NCBI GenBank assembly: GCA_018287875.1
Contig: JAGVVL010000002.1
Location: forward strand, 310,001 to 374,000
Direction of reading: 5' to 3'
DNA: 64,000 bases
Source of the DNA: Nigrospora sphaerica
Lineage: Eukaryota > Ascomycota > Sordariomycetes > Amphisphaeriales > Apiosporaceae
The translations under genes were made by a program, and so were the position numbers. Below, one piece after another: positions 1 to 10,441 of this stretch. Positions within the stretch are counted from its first letter, which is position 1, and each line of letters starts with the position of its first letter. The notes beneath the pieces were generated by a model, which was given only the letters and a program-made list of their open reading frames with translations, had not been told where the DNA came from and searched no databases.

Positions 1-1844
1 TCAAACGACGTGACCACTCTCGCCAGCGCTTCCTTGAGAGCATCCAGCACCTCTTCCACTGGGCTGCACCTTCGCTTTTTCTCGAGGTCGGTCCAGTGGT
101 CGGGGAAGTTGCTTCGGAAAATCTCAATCTTTTTGATGACAACTGTCAGAGTCCGGATGAGCGCCGGAACATCACGTTGGACGGTGCCGTAGTTATCCTC
201 GAACAAGCTCACTGCCGCCAGCTGCGACAAGGTGAAGGCCGCGTTGGCGTAGATGCTGGTCTCGCCATACGGCGTACCCAAAACAGCCGTGGTCAGACGT
301 CGGGAAAAGGTTTGCTTGAACGGCGCGCTGATGTAGGGAAGCTGGAGCGCTTGCGCCAATAAGGAGTGGAACACCCCCTGGATCTCCTCGGGCTTCAAGT
401 GTTGTTGCTGGTCCTTGGTGAGCAGCGAGTCGCGCATGTGGGCGACGCCCTGCTGTGCCAGGGGCACGAAGTTGGCCGGCTTACGGCCGGGCGACCGCAG
501 CTTGTCGCCAACGTACTTGCCCAAAGTATCACGGTACGTCGTGGGTGGCGGTGCCTTTTCCCAGACGTTGGCGCTGGTAGGAGGCTCCACGATACGAGCA
601 CCAGCGACGTTCTGGGCGCCCTCGTCCACGGCGGGCGGCGCAGGCGGCTTGCCGTATTCGTCGATGCGTCTCTCCAATTGCTTGATCGTATCAACACAGA
701 CCGTATAGATCTGTGACCACATGGGGCCGTCCTTGCGGTCGATATCCTCAAAGATGGCCTTGCGGCGGATGTCGAAGTCGCGAGCGATCAAGGCAAGCTC
801 CCACATAGCAAACGCCTGTACATGTCAGTCAAGCCCAAGGCCACACTGTGTTTTTTCACCTGCACATACCTGGTTTCGCGGCTTCTTGCTCTTCAGACCA
901 TTCAAAAGACTGCCGTTGGGATCCTTAGACTCGGCAGTCAATGGCTGACCGTTCTTGAGAGGCTCTTTGGCGAGACGCAGCGTAAAGGTGGCATTGCCAA
1001 AGTTCCACAGCAGACACAAGAGTGCACCGGCGATAATGGACCGAAGAAGCATCCACACACTCCACGGTGAGCTGCTGGGAACGATATTGGACTTGGGAAG
1101 ATTGTACCAGGGTCGAAGAAAGGCCATGGCCCAGCCCCACGCCATGTGTCGGAAGAAGAGGGTGTACAGGATGATGTAGTTGGCCACACAGACCATGGCG
1201 GCGCTGGAGACAGAGCGCACAAAAATCTGGGGAGCGTCCTTGACCAGTTTCTCAAACGGATCTTCCGTCTTGGCCGCCGAGGTGCCCTCCTCCTCTTCCG
1301 GCCTCGCCTTGACATAACCCAGTAGCATGCGGTCGTAGTCGAGGAAGCAGTGTAGGAAGCCCTCAAAGAGGCCGACCAGCACCACGCTGACAGTGTAGAA
1401 CAGAGCGCGTTCGTTCAGACGGGCGCGATCACCGCTGTGGTAGGTGATCCAGTGCAGGCCGGAGTCATCGCCAACAGCCCACAGGTAGAGCTGACTGAAA
1501 GCAAAGGCAGAGAGACCGTAGGTCACGATGGCTTCGGCGGTCTCGAAGGTGAACGTATGGCGACGGAACGTCTCGAAGGAAGAGTTGGAGGTGCGGAGCC
1601 CGACATGGGGATGAGCAATGCGCAGGACGACGACGAGCAGGGCGCAGGCGAAGATGGCGAGGGCGCGCAGGCCGGCAATGCCCAGCGGGAACCACGACCA
1701 GATGACCGAGTTCCAGCTGGAGAGGGTCAGGGACTCGGCGTAGGCGACGACGAGCAGGACAAGGAGGGTCGAAGCGAAGCGGCGCTGCAGACAAGGCTGC
1801 AGGAAGTCCTTGTAGGGCACCCTTCGCACGACGGGCGGCGGCAT
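1..1844 (-). CDS. NDC1: Nuclear pore / spindle pole body membrane protein NDC1 (3' end beyond the window)
   Basis: Two exons: ATG at 1844 to 870, a GTATGT...CAG intron (869-816), then 815 down to the window edge with the frame still open. The N-terminal half has about six hydrophobic segments, beginning with a basic leader and a leucine/valine-rich helix near residues 20-40. The second exon is soluble and helical, beginning AFAMWELALIARDFDIRRK and running about 270 residues. This is the Ndc1 layout: a polytopic N-terminus anchored in the pore membrane and a C-terminal domain facing nucleoporins. In fungi Ndc1 anchors nuclear pore complexes and inserts spindle pole bodies into the nuclear envelope. 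The join is in phase (325 codons exactly in exon 1). The gene is head to head with PEP12, 675 bp apart. Family assignment is by recognition of the pattern, not by a search. Confidence 0.85.
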
Positions 1845-2519
1845 GGCGGGCAGCGGATGCGGTTCCTATTCAGCTCGGGGTGACAATGAGAGGCTCAGAC
1901 CATGGCTCAATACGGAGAGGCCGTGCGGAGCCGTGGGAACCGTCGAAGGGGGTGCTGTGCTGATGGCGGCGAGTCGACGCGAAAGATGAGGCTGCCGACG
2001 GGGATTGAAGTAAATAAAAAAGCCCAAGCGTGAGCAGCTTGTTGACAAGCGAGCAAGCTCTGGTGACGAAGAGCTGTCTCTGTCCTAGGCATCTGCACTA
2101 TACTACAAACGGCAAGGTGTTCTAAGCTAGCAAGGGATCTACGTGTGGCTGGAAGGCTGACAAAGCGGCATGAGCGGGTACCTGCCGAAATCGGTTGGCT
2201 GAAACTGTGGCGGTGCTTCCCAGCGACGTAACTTGCGGTGCTCATGCGGACCGTCCATGTGCTTTGCAGGAAACAACCATCTACTAGATTGTGCCTTTTC
2301 GTCTTGACTCACCCCGACCCGAGTTCCCATCGCCTACTCGGCACAGTACATTCCTTTCGGCTCATCGTACCGACCCACCGACCGATTTGAGCGAGCTCCG
2401 TTTCCACCGTGATAAAACCGCTCACGGGCGTAGGACCGCCATCGACGACCAGCCTTCCCCACCAGAACAGCCGCAGCAATCCCAACAACACCAGCCTCAC
2501 CCCCCCCCCCTCCAGCACC
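1845..2519. promoter_or_regulatory. Shared promoter region between NDC1 and PEP12
   Basis: 675 bp between two diverging start codons. No gene is visible. A CT/C-rich tract including a ten-C run lies just before the PEP12 ATG (about 2495-2516), typical of fungal 5' leaders. No individual binding site can be named with confidence. Confidence 0.5.
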
Positions 2520-3380
2520 ATGTCCTTCGACCAGCTGTCCCGGCTCGAGTCGGGCGGGCGCAACGGCGGCTCCGGCCGGGGCTTCAGCACGGCGGCGGGC
2601 GGCGGCGGCGGGGCGTACTCAGACTCGCCCGAGTTCGCGCGGCTGAACCAGGACCTTACCAACACGCTCTTCCAGCTGCAGGGGGTCAACACGAAGCTGC
2701 GGGCTGAGGTGGACCGGCTCGGGACGCGGCACGACAACCCGCGACTGCGGGAGCGCGTGCAGACGCTGCTCGAGGCGTCGCGCACGCGCTTCAAGGACGC
2801 CGGCGCCGGCGTCAAGCGGCTCCAGGCCTGGGAGGATGTGACACCGACGCAGCGCTACGCCCAGCAGAAGCTCGCCCGCGACTTCCAGAGCGACCTCAAG
2901 GTCTTCCAGGACCTGCAGCGTACCGCCCTCGAGCGCCTCAACGCCAGCGTCCACGCCGCCCGCGCCGCCGTCCTCGAGGGCGAGGGCGCCGGCGACGGTT
3001 CGGGCCAGGGCGCCGGCGGCGGCGGGGATCTCTTGCAGCTCCAGCAACAGGAGCAGATCCACCTGGCGCCCCAGGATGAGGTCGACTTCCAGGAGGCCCT
3101 CATCATCGAGCGCGAGGAGGAGATCCGCCAGATCGAGGAGGGCGTCGGCGACCTCAACGTGCTCTTCCGCCAGGTCGCCCAGATTGTCAACGAGCAGGGC
3201 GAGCAGCTGCAGACGATAGAGGGCACCACCATCAGCGTGCGCGACGATACCCGGGGCGCCGACGTGGAGCTGCGGAGCGCCGCCCGCTACCAGAAGCAGG
3301 CCCGCGGCAAGGCCTGCTGCCTGCTGCTTATCATGGCCGTCATCATGACCATCGTCCTGTTAGCTGTCTTCTTGGGCTGA
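2520..3380 (+). CDS. PEP12: Endosomal/vacuolar t-SNARE, PEP12-like syntaxin
   Basis: Single-exon gene of 286 residues. The ATG at 2520 is the first in frame; the open frame upstream is 5' leader. A low-complexity glycine-rich N-terminus is followed by a three-helix Habc-type region (about residues 35-140), a linker, and a Qa-SNARE helix (about 185-250) with the central layer in IVNEQGEQLQTIE, where the glutamine is the expected zero-layer residue. The protein ends in one membrane anchor (LLLIMAVIMTIVLLAVFLG) two residues from the terminus, preceded by two cysteines (KACC) that could be acylated. PEP12-type syntaxins mark late endosomes and accept Golgi-derived vesicles. The tail-anchored form and length fit PEP12/syntaxin-7 better than the plasma-membrane Sso class. 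The gene is convergent with COX18. Confidence 0.85.
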   Translation: MSFDQLSRLESGGRNGGSGRGFSTAAGGGGGAYSDSPEFARLNQDLTNTLFQLQGVNTKLRAEVDRLGTRHDNPRLRERVQTLLEASRTRFKDAGAGVKRLQAWEDVTPTQRYAQQKLARDFQSDLKVFQDLQRTALERLNASVHAARAAVLEGEGAGDGSGQGAGGGGDLLQLQQQEQIHLAPQDEVDFQEALIIEREEEIRQIEEGVGDLNVLFRQVAQIVNEQGEQLQTIEGTTISVRDDTRGADVELRSAARYQKQARGKACCLLLIMAVIMTIVLLAVFLG

Positions 3381-3873
3381 AGGAGAGGGTGCCGAAGAGG
3401 GGCAGCATGGCTGCGCAGTGTGGTCTCACGATGTGATTATGCGAGGGTTTTCCGGCATGTTATGGCGTTCCGGGCGTTTTTGAATCGACTTCACACCAAG
3501 ATAAACCTTGTGCTTTTGTTTGTTGGAATGGATATTACCACATTTCCTATTGGTCGTCGTGTCTTCTCTTCGAGCCAGGCGAACTGGCAGTGCTCCGCTA
3601 TACTGAGTCAACGACAAGGGTTGCGCACCTAATTCTGAGGGAGATAGACATCTGACGGTTGCTACTACCCGTGATGCATCTCTGTTCCGTCACTGTATTG
3701 CAATAGACGGCACCTGTACACTTGACTATCATACATATACGATACGCCTTTTGGCCATGCTGTCAGCCCTCCCTACTCCGCGCCCATCATACCCCCTTGT
3801 CTTCGTGACAAACCGTCCCCGATAAGCCACGGGGCCAAAAGTTGTTTGTAGGCATTTCCGCATCCCCTGCCTT
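3381..3873. other. Convergent 3' intergenic region PEP12 / COX18
   Basis: 493 bp between two converging stop codons. It presumably holds both 3' untranslated regions and polyadenylation sites. No gene, RNA or repeat is visible. Confidence 0.5.
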
Positions 3874-5142
3874 TCAGTTATTCTTGGCCACGATATGCCT
3901 CCACGTCCGCTCACCCTCTTTGGCGCGGGGCGAAATGCCGAGCGGGGAGACGCCGCGGCAGGGCTTGGGCTGCTCGACGTCGTCGCCGACGGGCATGGCG
4001 GCGCGCAGGGCACGGCCAAAGCCCCAGTGCACGGCGGCGGACGAAAGCCAGTACAGGTGCAGGGCGGCGGGCATGTCCATGATGACGAGGCCGCCGAGGG
4101 GCATGCAGTAGATGACGCCGCGCAGCAGGCCACGGCTCATACGCTGGCGCGGCGACGGCGGCAGCGCGCCCGGCAGGCGCTCGGCGGGCGGGGTCCAGGC
4201 CCCGAAGATGGCATTGCGCGCCTCCTGGTTGCGCGGCAGCAGGTTGATGGTCAGCATCCCCACCAGGGCGAACGGCAAGATCAGGTACGGGTCCGCCGCC
4301 GTTAGATCCGGGAACCAAAGCGCGCCCTCGGTCATCAGGGACGGGTCCGCGATGCCCTGGGTTGGCTGGAGGAAGCCCGCGGCGGGCGAAACAGCCTGGG
4401 AGGCGGGCGAAACAGCCTGGGAGGCGGGCGAAACAGCCTGGGAGGCGGACGAAGCGGCCTGAGAGGCGGTGATGGCAGCGGTTTCGAGACTGGCACCCGC
4501 GCCCGACGAGGCGACGGTATCGACGGCCGTCGTGGCCGTCTCGGCAGCCGAGCTGGGATCGCCCGCCAGGAGGCGGCCAAGGAGACCGGTCTGGCCGCCG
4601 CAGATGCGGCGGATGGCCTCGATGGCGACGAGCCAGACGGGGAAACTCAGCAGGTTGAGAAACAGCTTCCACTGGCCCAGGCCGAGGTGGCGGTAGACGC
4701 GCTTCTGAACGGCGCGCATGCGGCGATCGACCTCCTTCTTGGCGACGGCGGGCTCGCGGCGCTCGGCCAGGACGACGTCGGCATCGACGCGCTGGCGCCA
4801 GGCGCGCAGGAGTGGCGCCACCCGCGCCCGCCGCTGCACCACCCGCTGCGTGTACGCGCTCAGCGGCAGCCGGAAAACGGCGTTGACCGTCAGCGCCACC
4901 AACGGGATTGTCGCCGCCCAGGACAGTCCCGAGGCGCTGTGCAGCGCCAGGATCGCGTCCTGCGTGCCGTGCACGGCGGCGGCGGCGGCCTCGGCCACAA
5001 AGGTTCGGCGCGGGTGGGCGAATGAGGGCAACAGTTCCGGGCCACGGGAGACGGAGACCGGGAAAGAGATGGCCGGCCGGAGCAGGGCCGGGGCCGTTGG
5101 CCTAGCCGCCCGGAAAGATCTGATGTGGATGAGTCGAGTCAT
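3874..5142 (-). CDS. COX18: Mitochondrial inner-membrane insertase COX18 (Oxa1/YidC family)
   Basis: Intronless, 422 residues, ATG at 5142. The N-terminus is arginine-rich and poor in acidic residues, as expected of a mitochondrial presequence. The Oxa1/YidC core follows: a first membrane segment near WAATIPLVALTVNAVFRLP, a basic matrix loop rich in Arg/Lys, a second segment near LFLNLLSFPVWLVAIEAIRR, then later segments near LILPFALVGMLTINLLP and GLVIMDMPAALHLYW. In yeast Cox18 exports the C-terminal tail of Cox2 across the inner membrane. The arrangement and short C-terminus fit Cox18 better than Oxa1. Between membrane segments 2 and 3 there is an unusual seven-residue repeat (ASQAVSP, three near-identical copies plus a diverged one) encoded by a 21-bp minisatellite. 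COX18 versus another Oxa1 paralogue is the main uncertainty. Confidence 0.8.
   Translation of the reverse strand: MTRLIHIRSFRAARPTAPALLRPAISFPVSVSRGPELLPSFAHPRRTFVAEAAAAAVHGTQDAILALHSASGLSWAATIPLVALTVNAVFRLPLSAYTQRVVQRRARVAPLLRAWRQRVDADVVLAERREPAVAKKEVDRRMRAVQKRVYRHLGLGQWKLFLNLLSFPVWLVAIEAIRRICGGQTGLLGRLLAGDPSSAAETATTAVDTVASSGAGASLETAAITASQAASSASQAVSPASQAVSPASQAVSPAAGFLQPTQGIADPSLMTEGALWFPDLTAADPYLILPFALVGMLTINLLPRNQEARNAIFGAWTPPAERLPGALPPSPRQRMSRGLLRGVIYCMPLGGLVIMDMPAALHLYWLSSAAVHWGFGRALRAAMPVGDDVEQPKPCRGVSPLGISPRAKEGERTWRHIVAKNN
4382..4465 (-). repeat. 21-bp in-frame minisatellite inside COX18
   Basis: Three identical 21-bp units (4382-4402, 4403-4423, 4424-4444) and a diverged fourth (4445-4465). 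Being a multiple of three, it adds or removes ASQAVSP heptads without shifting the frame. It lies in a low-complexity Ser/Ala-rich loop, so it is probably neutral for the insertase core. Confidence 0.95.
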
Positions 5143-6374
5143 CCTGTGCCATTTCAGTGCGTAAGAGGGGCGTCAAGTTATATGCGGGCCATGCTGTTGT
5201 TTCCTTGGTTGGTCTGGCGATGGTTTCGTGGTGGGTGAGGCTCTATCGCCCGCATGCCGAGAAACAGGCATTCAATCTGCTGGGCCACAAGCAGATCGGC
5301 GACCAATTCAGGGTCCAGGAGGTCTGCGATTGGTCCGTGCTTGGGGTTGCGTAGATGTACTGCGTATCCCTTGTGCTGGTCTGCGGGGGAGCAAAGCCTG
5401 GAAGTAAGGATGGGCATTCAACAAAGGGGATGAAGGGTCTTCGCCAAGGTTGGGACAGAATCGGATTGTTCAGCGTCGGTGTATAGACGGCAGAAGCGAC
5501 GACGGCTTTCCTCACGACTCGGCCGAGCTGAGGCAAGCTTGTCCTGGGTCTGAGGCCATCAGATCGTCAAACCGGCACAAGAGGTTTGGCGGGCAACACC
5601 CCGGCTACACGGTACCCAAAGACCTTGTAGTGTGGGAGGTAAGTACTTCGGCTGGCTCAGTACGGTTAGAGCGAGGTACCGAAAAAGCCACAGCAGGTGA
5701 GAGTGCTGCATCATCCAGCAGCAACGGACAAGCAATCCATGCCCCACCAACCGCACAGCTGCAGCAATTCATCATCCATCCATCCATACTGCCACCACAC
5801 CCCCCCTTCGCACCGACGCCGCGTTGAGACGGAGACGCGGCCCTGCCTCGAGGCTCGCACAGGTGTGTGACGTGCCGTGCATCCACCACAGCTACGGGGG
5901 AAAAGTACGTAGGCACTTGATCCGACCGCGGCTGCGAGGGTTACGTGTATCATCTGTCCCACCCCGTCGTGACCATACCGCGCTCTGTTCGTATTCCGCC
6001 TGTCCTTCTCGTCGCTGCCGCCCACGTCAGGCCGAACCAGCGACAACTTCTCCTCCCCCCTCGTTCGGTATTCCTTTCGCTCCTTCTCCCTTGGCTCCCA
6101 CACCGGCCTCCCTCTTTCTCCTGCGCCGATTCATGGACGCTGGCGGCGTCAAGTTTAGCCCCGGCTTTACTGGGCCTAACGGTTGTTGATCCTCCACCCC
6201 AAGCAACGCAACGCAACCCGAATCCGGAGCTAAATTACAAGCCCCAAAAAGAAAGGACAGCACAACCTACCTGCCCGACCTTTACTACCTACGCCACGTC
6301 CACCCACGACCTGCGCGAATCCTCCCCCACCTCCTGCGCACCGAATCGGTGACGCGAACCACCATCTTCCTGCC
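5143..6374. promoter_or_regulatory. Divergent promoter region COX18 / ALG11
   Basis: 1.23 kb between diverging start codons. Reading both strands gives only short open frames with no protein-like composition. The ALG11 side (about 6040-6374) is C/T-rich, as in a fungal 5' leader. A few CCAT repeats are present near 5770-5790. No specific site is called. Confidence 0.45.
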
Positions 6375-8107
6375 ATGGCCGACTCCAGCCTGTTGGTCAC
6401 CGCGGCCGCCGTCGCCTGCTCGCCGCTGGTCGCCCTGTTTCTGTGGAACTTCGGCCTGCCACTCGTCTTCCGCTTCCTCTCCGAGACGGTCGGCACCTCG
6501 GCCGGGTGGTACCTGCGCAAGAAAACCGACGGCCGCCGGTCGCTGATCCTAAGGGTCACCGAGGAGGACGAGAAGAAATACCAGGAGGCGAAGCCGGCCA
6601 AAGACAGCCGCAGCAGCAGCTTCAATGACGAGTGGGAGGAGATCGGGGCCTCGGCCGCCGCCGACGGCCACGAGGGCGACCGCGACTGGGCCGGCATCGT
6701 CGGCTTCTTCCATCCCTTCTGCAATGCCGGCGGCGGCGGCGAGCGCGTGCTGTGGGCCGCTATCCGCGCCACCCAGAAGCGCTGGCCCAAGGCCAAGTGC
6801 GTCGTCTACACGGGCGATCACGACGTCACCAAGGAGCGCATGCTTATGCGCGTCGAGAACCAGTTCAGCATCCACATCCACCCCCCGACCGTCACCTTCC
6901 TGTACCTCTCCACCAGGCATTGGGTCCTCGCGTCGACCTGGCCGCACATGACCCTGCTGGGCCAGTCCCTGGGCTCGTTGGTGCTCGGCTGGGACGCCTT
7001 TTCTCTGCTGGTGCCCGATGTCTTTGTTGATACCATGGGCTACGCCTTCGCCCTTGGCCTCAGCAAGATGCTATTCCCCCGGATGCCCACGGCCGCCTAC
7101 GTGCACTACCCGACCATCTCGACTGACATGCTCGACTCGTTGGATCCCAAAGCGCCGAACGGAAGCCAGGGCGTCAACGCCGGCCAGGGCGTCGGTCTCA
7201 AGGGCCGCGCCAAGAAGACGTACTGGAGGCTGTTTGCCTGCATTTACTCGTGGATGGGCGCCTCGGTCGACGTGGTCATGACCAACTCGACCTGGACGCA
7301 GGACCACATGCAGAAGATCTGGGGCCCCCGTCGCCAGCTGCGCCGGCGCAACCACCCCATCGCCGTCGTCTACCCGCCGTGCGCCGTGCGCGAGCTCGAA
7401 TCGCAGATCGAGGTCAACGCTAAGAGCGAGAAGAGGCGGGAGAAGGTGCTGCTGTACATTGCGCAGTTTCGGCCCGAAAAGAACCACACGCTTATCCTCA
7501 ACGCCTTTGCCGAGTTTGTCAATTCCAAGTCCCCGGCCAGCCAGGATGCCAAACTGGTGCTCGTCGGCAGCGTGCGCGACGACACGGACTCGAAGCGCGT
7601 TTACCAGCTGCGCCTGCTGGTCAACGAGCTGCACATCAAGGAGAAGGTTGTGTTCCAGCTCGACGCCTCGTGGCCCGACGTGCTGGGCTGGCTGAGCAAG
7701 GCCTACATCGGGGTGAACGGCATGTGGAACGAGCACTTTGGCATCGGCGTTGTCGAGTATCAGGCCGCCGGCCTTATTTCCGTCGTGCATGACAGTGGCG
7801 GCCCCAAGATGGACATTGTCACCGAAGTGGATGGCGAGCCCACCGGTACGTTCTCTTGCTCGTTTCCGTCGCTTACCGGCGGGTACGAGTCCCATCCTGC
7901 TTTAGGTACTGACAAGGCGCAGGTTTCCATGCGACCACGGCCACGGAATTCGCCGAGGGCTTCGAGAAGGCTCTCTCGATGCCCGAACCGCTCAAGGTGC
8001 GTGAACGCGCCCGCGTTTCTGCCAAACGCTTCACCGAGGAGGAGTTTGCCCGCAAGTGGCTGGCGCAAATGAGCGTGCTCGTCGATCTGCAGAAACAGCG
8101 ATCATGA
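6375..8107 (+). CDS. ALG11: ALG11, GDP-Man:Man3GlcNAc2-PP-dolichol alpha-1,2-mannosyltransferase
   Basis: Two exons (6375-7845, 7923-8107) with a GTACG...GCGCAG intron joined in phase; 551 residues. ALG11 adds the fourth and fifth mannoses to the dolichol-linked N-glycan precursor on the cytosolic face of the ER. The N-terminus has the expected membrane segment (residues about 5-35). The family signature GFFHPFCNAGGGGERVLW follows, and later the GT4-type EX7E motif, Glu453-HFGIGVV-Glu461, the likely donor-site acidic pair. Exon 2 supplies the usual end, GFHATTATEFAEGFEKALSM and a basic helical tail. Reading through the intron instead would give a scrambled Arg/Pro-rich tail, so splicing is strongly favoured. 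Length matches fungal ALG11. Confidence 0.93.
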
Positions 8108-9097
8108 AACCGGCGGTCCCCCTTCCCTCGTCGCGAGGGATGAAAGGGACGGAACTTGACCTTGTATTTTAGACACCACTTTAGGTGGAATGTGGCAGCA
8201 GAAGCCGAAGGCGAAACAGGGGGTTGTTGCATGGCTGGACACAAAAAGAGGGATAGCACAGCATCTGGCATATACGATACCCCACAGCATCCTCTCCCAT
8301 TTCGGAACGAAGTCACGGGCTGGACGGGGATGCTAAAAGAGAAACCTATGTGCTTCGGCACCGAGCCGGGACGGACCCGGCAGGGCACTTTTTTGAGACT
8401 ATTCTCTATATTTCCCGGCTGAATGAGACTTGACTCGTTGCACGAAGACCCCTCGGTGTTTTGACCCATCAGAACGATGCGGGGCTTGGTATTCAAGGTC
8501 TGGGTCACTCTCGTGGTAGCTCATATACGCATGCGGCCTTACCACAGGCAAAGACTGAGGAACAGAAGGTGGCCTTTTGTTTTGGAGTACAGTTCGGGCA
8601 CCGTAGAGCGGTCTAGCGATCCCCGTCCCCCTCTACTCGTCTCTAGCTCCCCGTCCCTGTTGCCTTGCACCTCTTGGGGAGATGGGAAAGGGGTCTTCCC
8701 CCCGGGCCACGGTACCTTCGGGGCCGTCTCCTGCCTTTTAGTCCTTGCCTCCTCGCGCCGCTATTTCTGACCACACGATGATAGCCAAAGCCTGCCGCGG
8801 GCGCCCTGCTGGGGAATAGGATATGACACGGAGTGAAGGGTACTACTAACCGAGTGCAGCCAGGGAGAGTTTTAACGAACGACGATGAAATCCCCAGGAA
8901 GCCAGCCTTCACCCACCTCGTCATGAAATAGCCCCATGAAAGAATGCGGTGGAAATGACGGACCAAAATTCTCACCATCTCCTTCGCATCCGCCTCCACT
9001 TCAAACCTCACAGGGTGTACGGCACCGGCACTGGCACACACCAAAAGAAAAGACGCGCGGCCAGCCCTCCGAGGGTACACGGGCCAAAAAGGAAATC
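8108..9097. other. Intergenic region ALG11 / tRNA-Leu
   Basis: 990 bp holding the ALG11 3' flank and the downstream side of the tRNA gene. Open frames on both strands lack protein-like composition. On the minus strand, just past the tRNA 3' end (below 9098), there is no long T-run, only short ones. Confidence 0.4.
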
Positions 9098-9196
9098 TGA
9101 TGAGAGTGGGATTCGAACCCACGCGGATTGCTCCACCAGGATGCAGGTGTTAAGGTGACCTTAACCTGACGCCATAACCAACTCGGCCATCTCACC
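9098..9196 (-). tRNA. tRNA-Leu(AAG) with a 17-nt intron
   Basis: The minus strand folds as a class II tRNA. The acceptor stem pairs GGTGAGA (9196-9190) with TCTCATC (9105-9099) with one G-T pair, followed by discriminator A at 9098. The D-arm box A is present (TGGCCGAGTTGG), and the T-arm box B is GGTTCGAATCC. The anticodon stem TCAGG/CCTGG brackets a seven-base loop with anticodon AAG (9162-9160), decoding CUU (and CUC by inosine at the first position). A 17-nt intron (9158-9142) interrupts the loop one base after the anticodon, the canonical eukaryotic site. Its CCTTAAC can pair with the anticodon region GTTAAGG, as in other nuclear pre-tRNAs. The long variable arm supports leucine. Confidence 0.95.
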
Positions 9197-10441
9197 ATGG
9201 GGGAACGAGGGGCTTAAGCCGGCTCAAGACCTGCTGCTGAACGGACGGACGGCGGGGTGGGTGTCGTCCGTCCGTTGGGTAAGTCGGCGTGGGAAAGGGC
9301 GGCCCCCGACGGAGGTGGGGTCGGGTCCGAGGCTCGTCGGTTCCGCGGTCGGCGGACCGGGAAGCGCGGGGGATTGCGGCGGGGACGGGAAGCGCGAGTT
9401 TTCCATAGTCGGGGGGGCCCGCCGTGGGCTTTGTTCGCACGGGTTGGCGCGCCAATGGCTGTGGGTGGTGGTGCGGGATGGCAAAATGCTTAAGCACGTA
9501 TCACTTGGGCATAATATTAACAGCTGCAGGAAAAGGAGACAGGAGTGGGTTGCCGGTTATGCGCCGCGACCCCCTGCCAAATATTACCTGCACGGCTCAA
9601 GAAGGTGAGCAGACAAGTCACGAGGGAAAAGGTTGAACGAAAACTCTAGGGACACCGTTACCCGGACACTGCGGCGGGGATCCCTTCTGGCCTTGCTGCA
9701 CTAGAGGTGGTGCCGCACAGTGAGAATCATAATATACAAATTATACACAGGAATAAGCAAGCAAGTAAAAGACGTGAGCTTTGCAATGCTCCCTTTGGGG
9801 TGCAGGTACCTTGTTACGACGTAGTCGAAGCGAGGATCCACCGTAGGATATTATACGAAAAACTGTGTATTATCGGCCTTCAAGAATATTTGCCTAGATC
9901 TGCACATAGTTTATTACAGCCTTGAAGGACCAAATGATAGCAATAGTGGCGTATTAACCCGCTGAACTAATGGACTTAACATGAGACTAATGAATACAGT
10001 GAGACAGCTCATAAACAGGGAAGAAACAAAATTCCATCCGATGGGCGGACTTTTTAAAATATACGCGATTTATGGCATCCGCTGGCGTTACAATACGACA
10101 CGCACCAGAATGCGAGCTTCCAACGTAACCTAGAAGGCTCTTTGGGACGTCTCGTCTTCAATAAGAGCCCGTCTAATGATAGCCAATACTTCGTCGAGAG
10201 CGAACAGAGGCTTCACCGCATAATCTTGTCAGCACGGCTTTCCTTGCCGGGGCTCACGCATTTCACCATCCATGTGTGCCAGCGTTAAGGATAAAACGCT
10301 GTCCCATAGTTTGCACAATTTTACCTTACACGTGGATGTTCATATAATTCATGATTTGGCCGGGTCCCGAATTCTGTACCATTTTGCCAACACCGCCCTG
10401 TGGGTTCAACCTCGACCGGTCACCTCCCCGCGTCTCCTTTT
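9197..10441. other. Intergenic region with an AT-rich block
   Basis: About 1.2 kb between the tRNA and the SMP-C2 gene. From about 9480 to 10250 the sequence is visibly richer in A/T than the surrounding coding DNA and carries no protein-like open frame. It could be old, mutated repeat DNA, but no transposon protein or terminal repeat is recognisable. Confidence 0.4.

Noticed and set aside
7846..8072. Read-through C-terminus of ALG11
   Set aside because: It gives an Arg/Pro/Ser-rich nonsense tail; splicing 7846-7922 restores the conserved ALG11 ending in phase.
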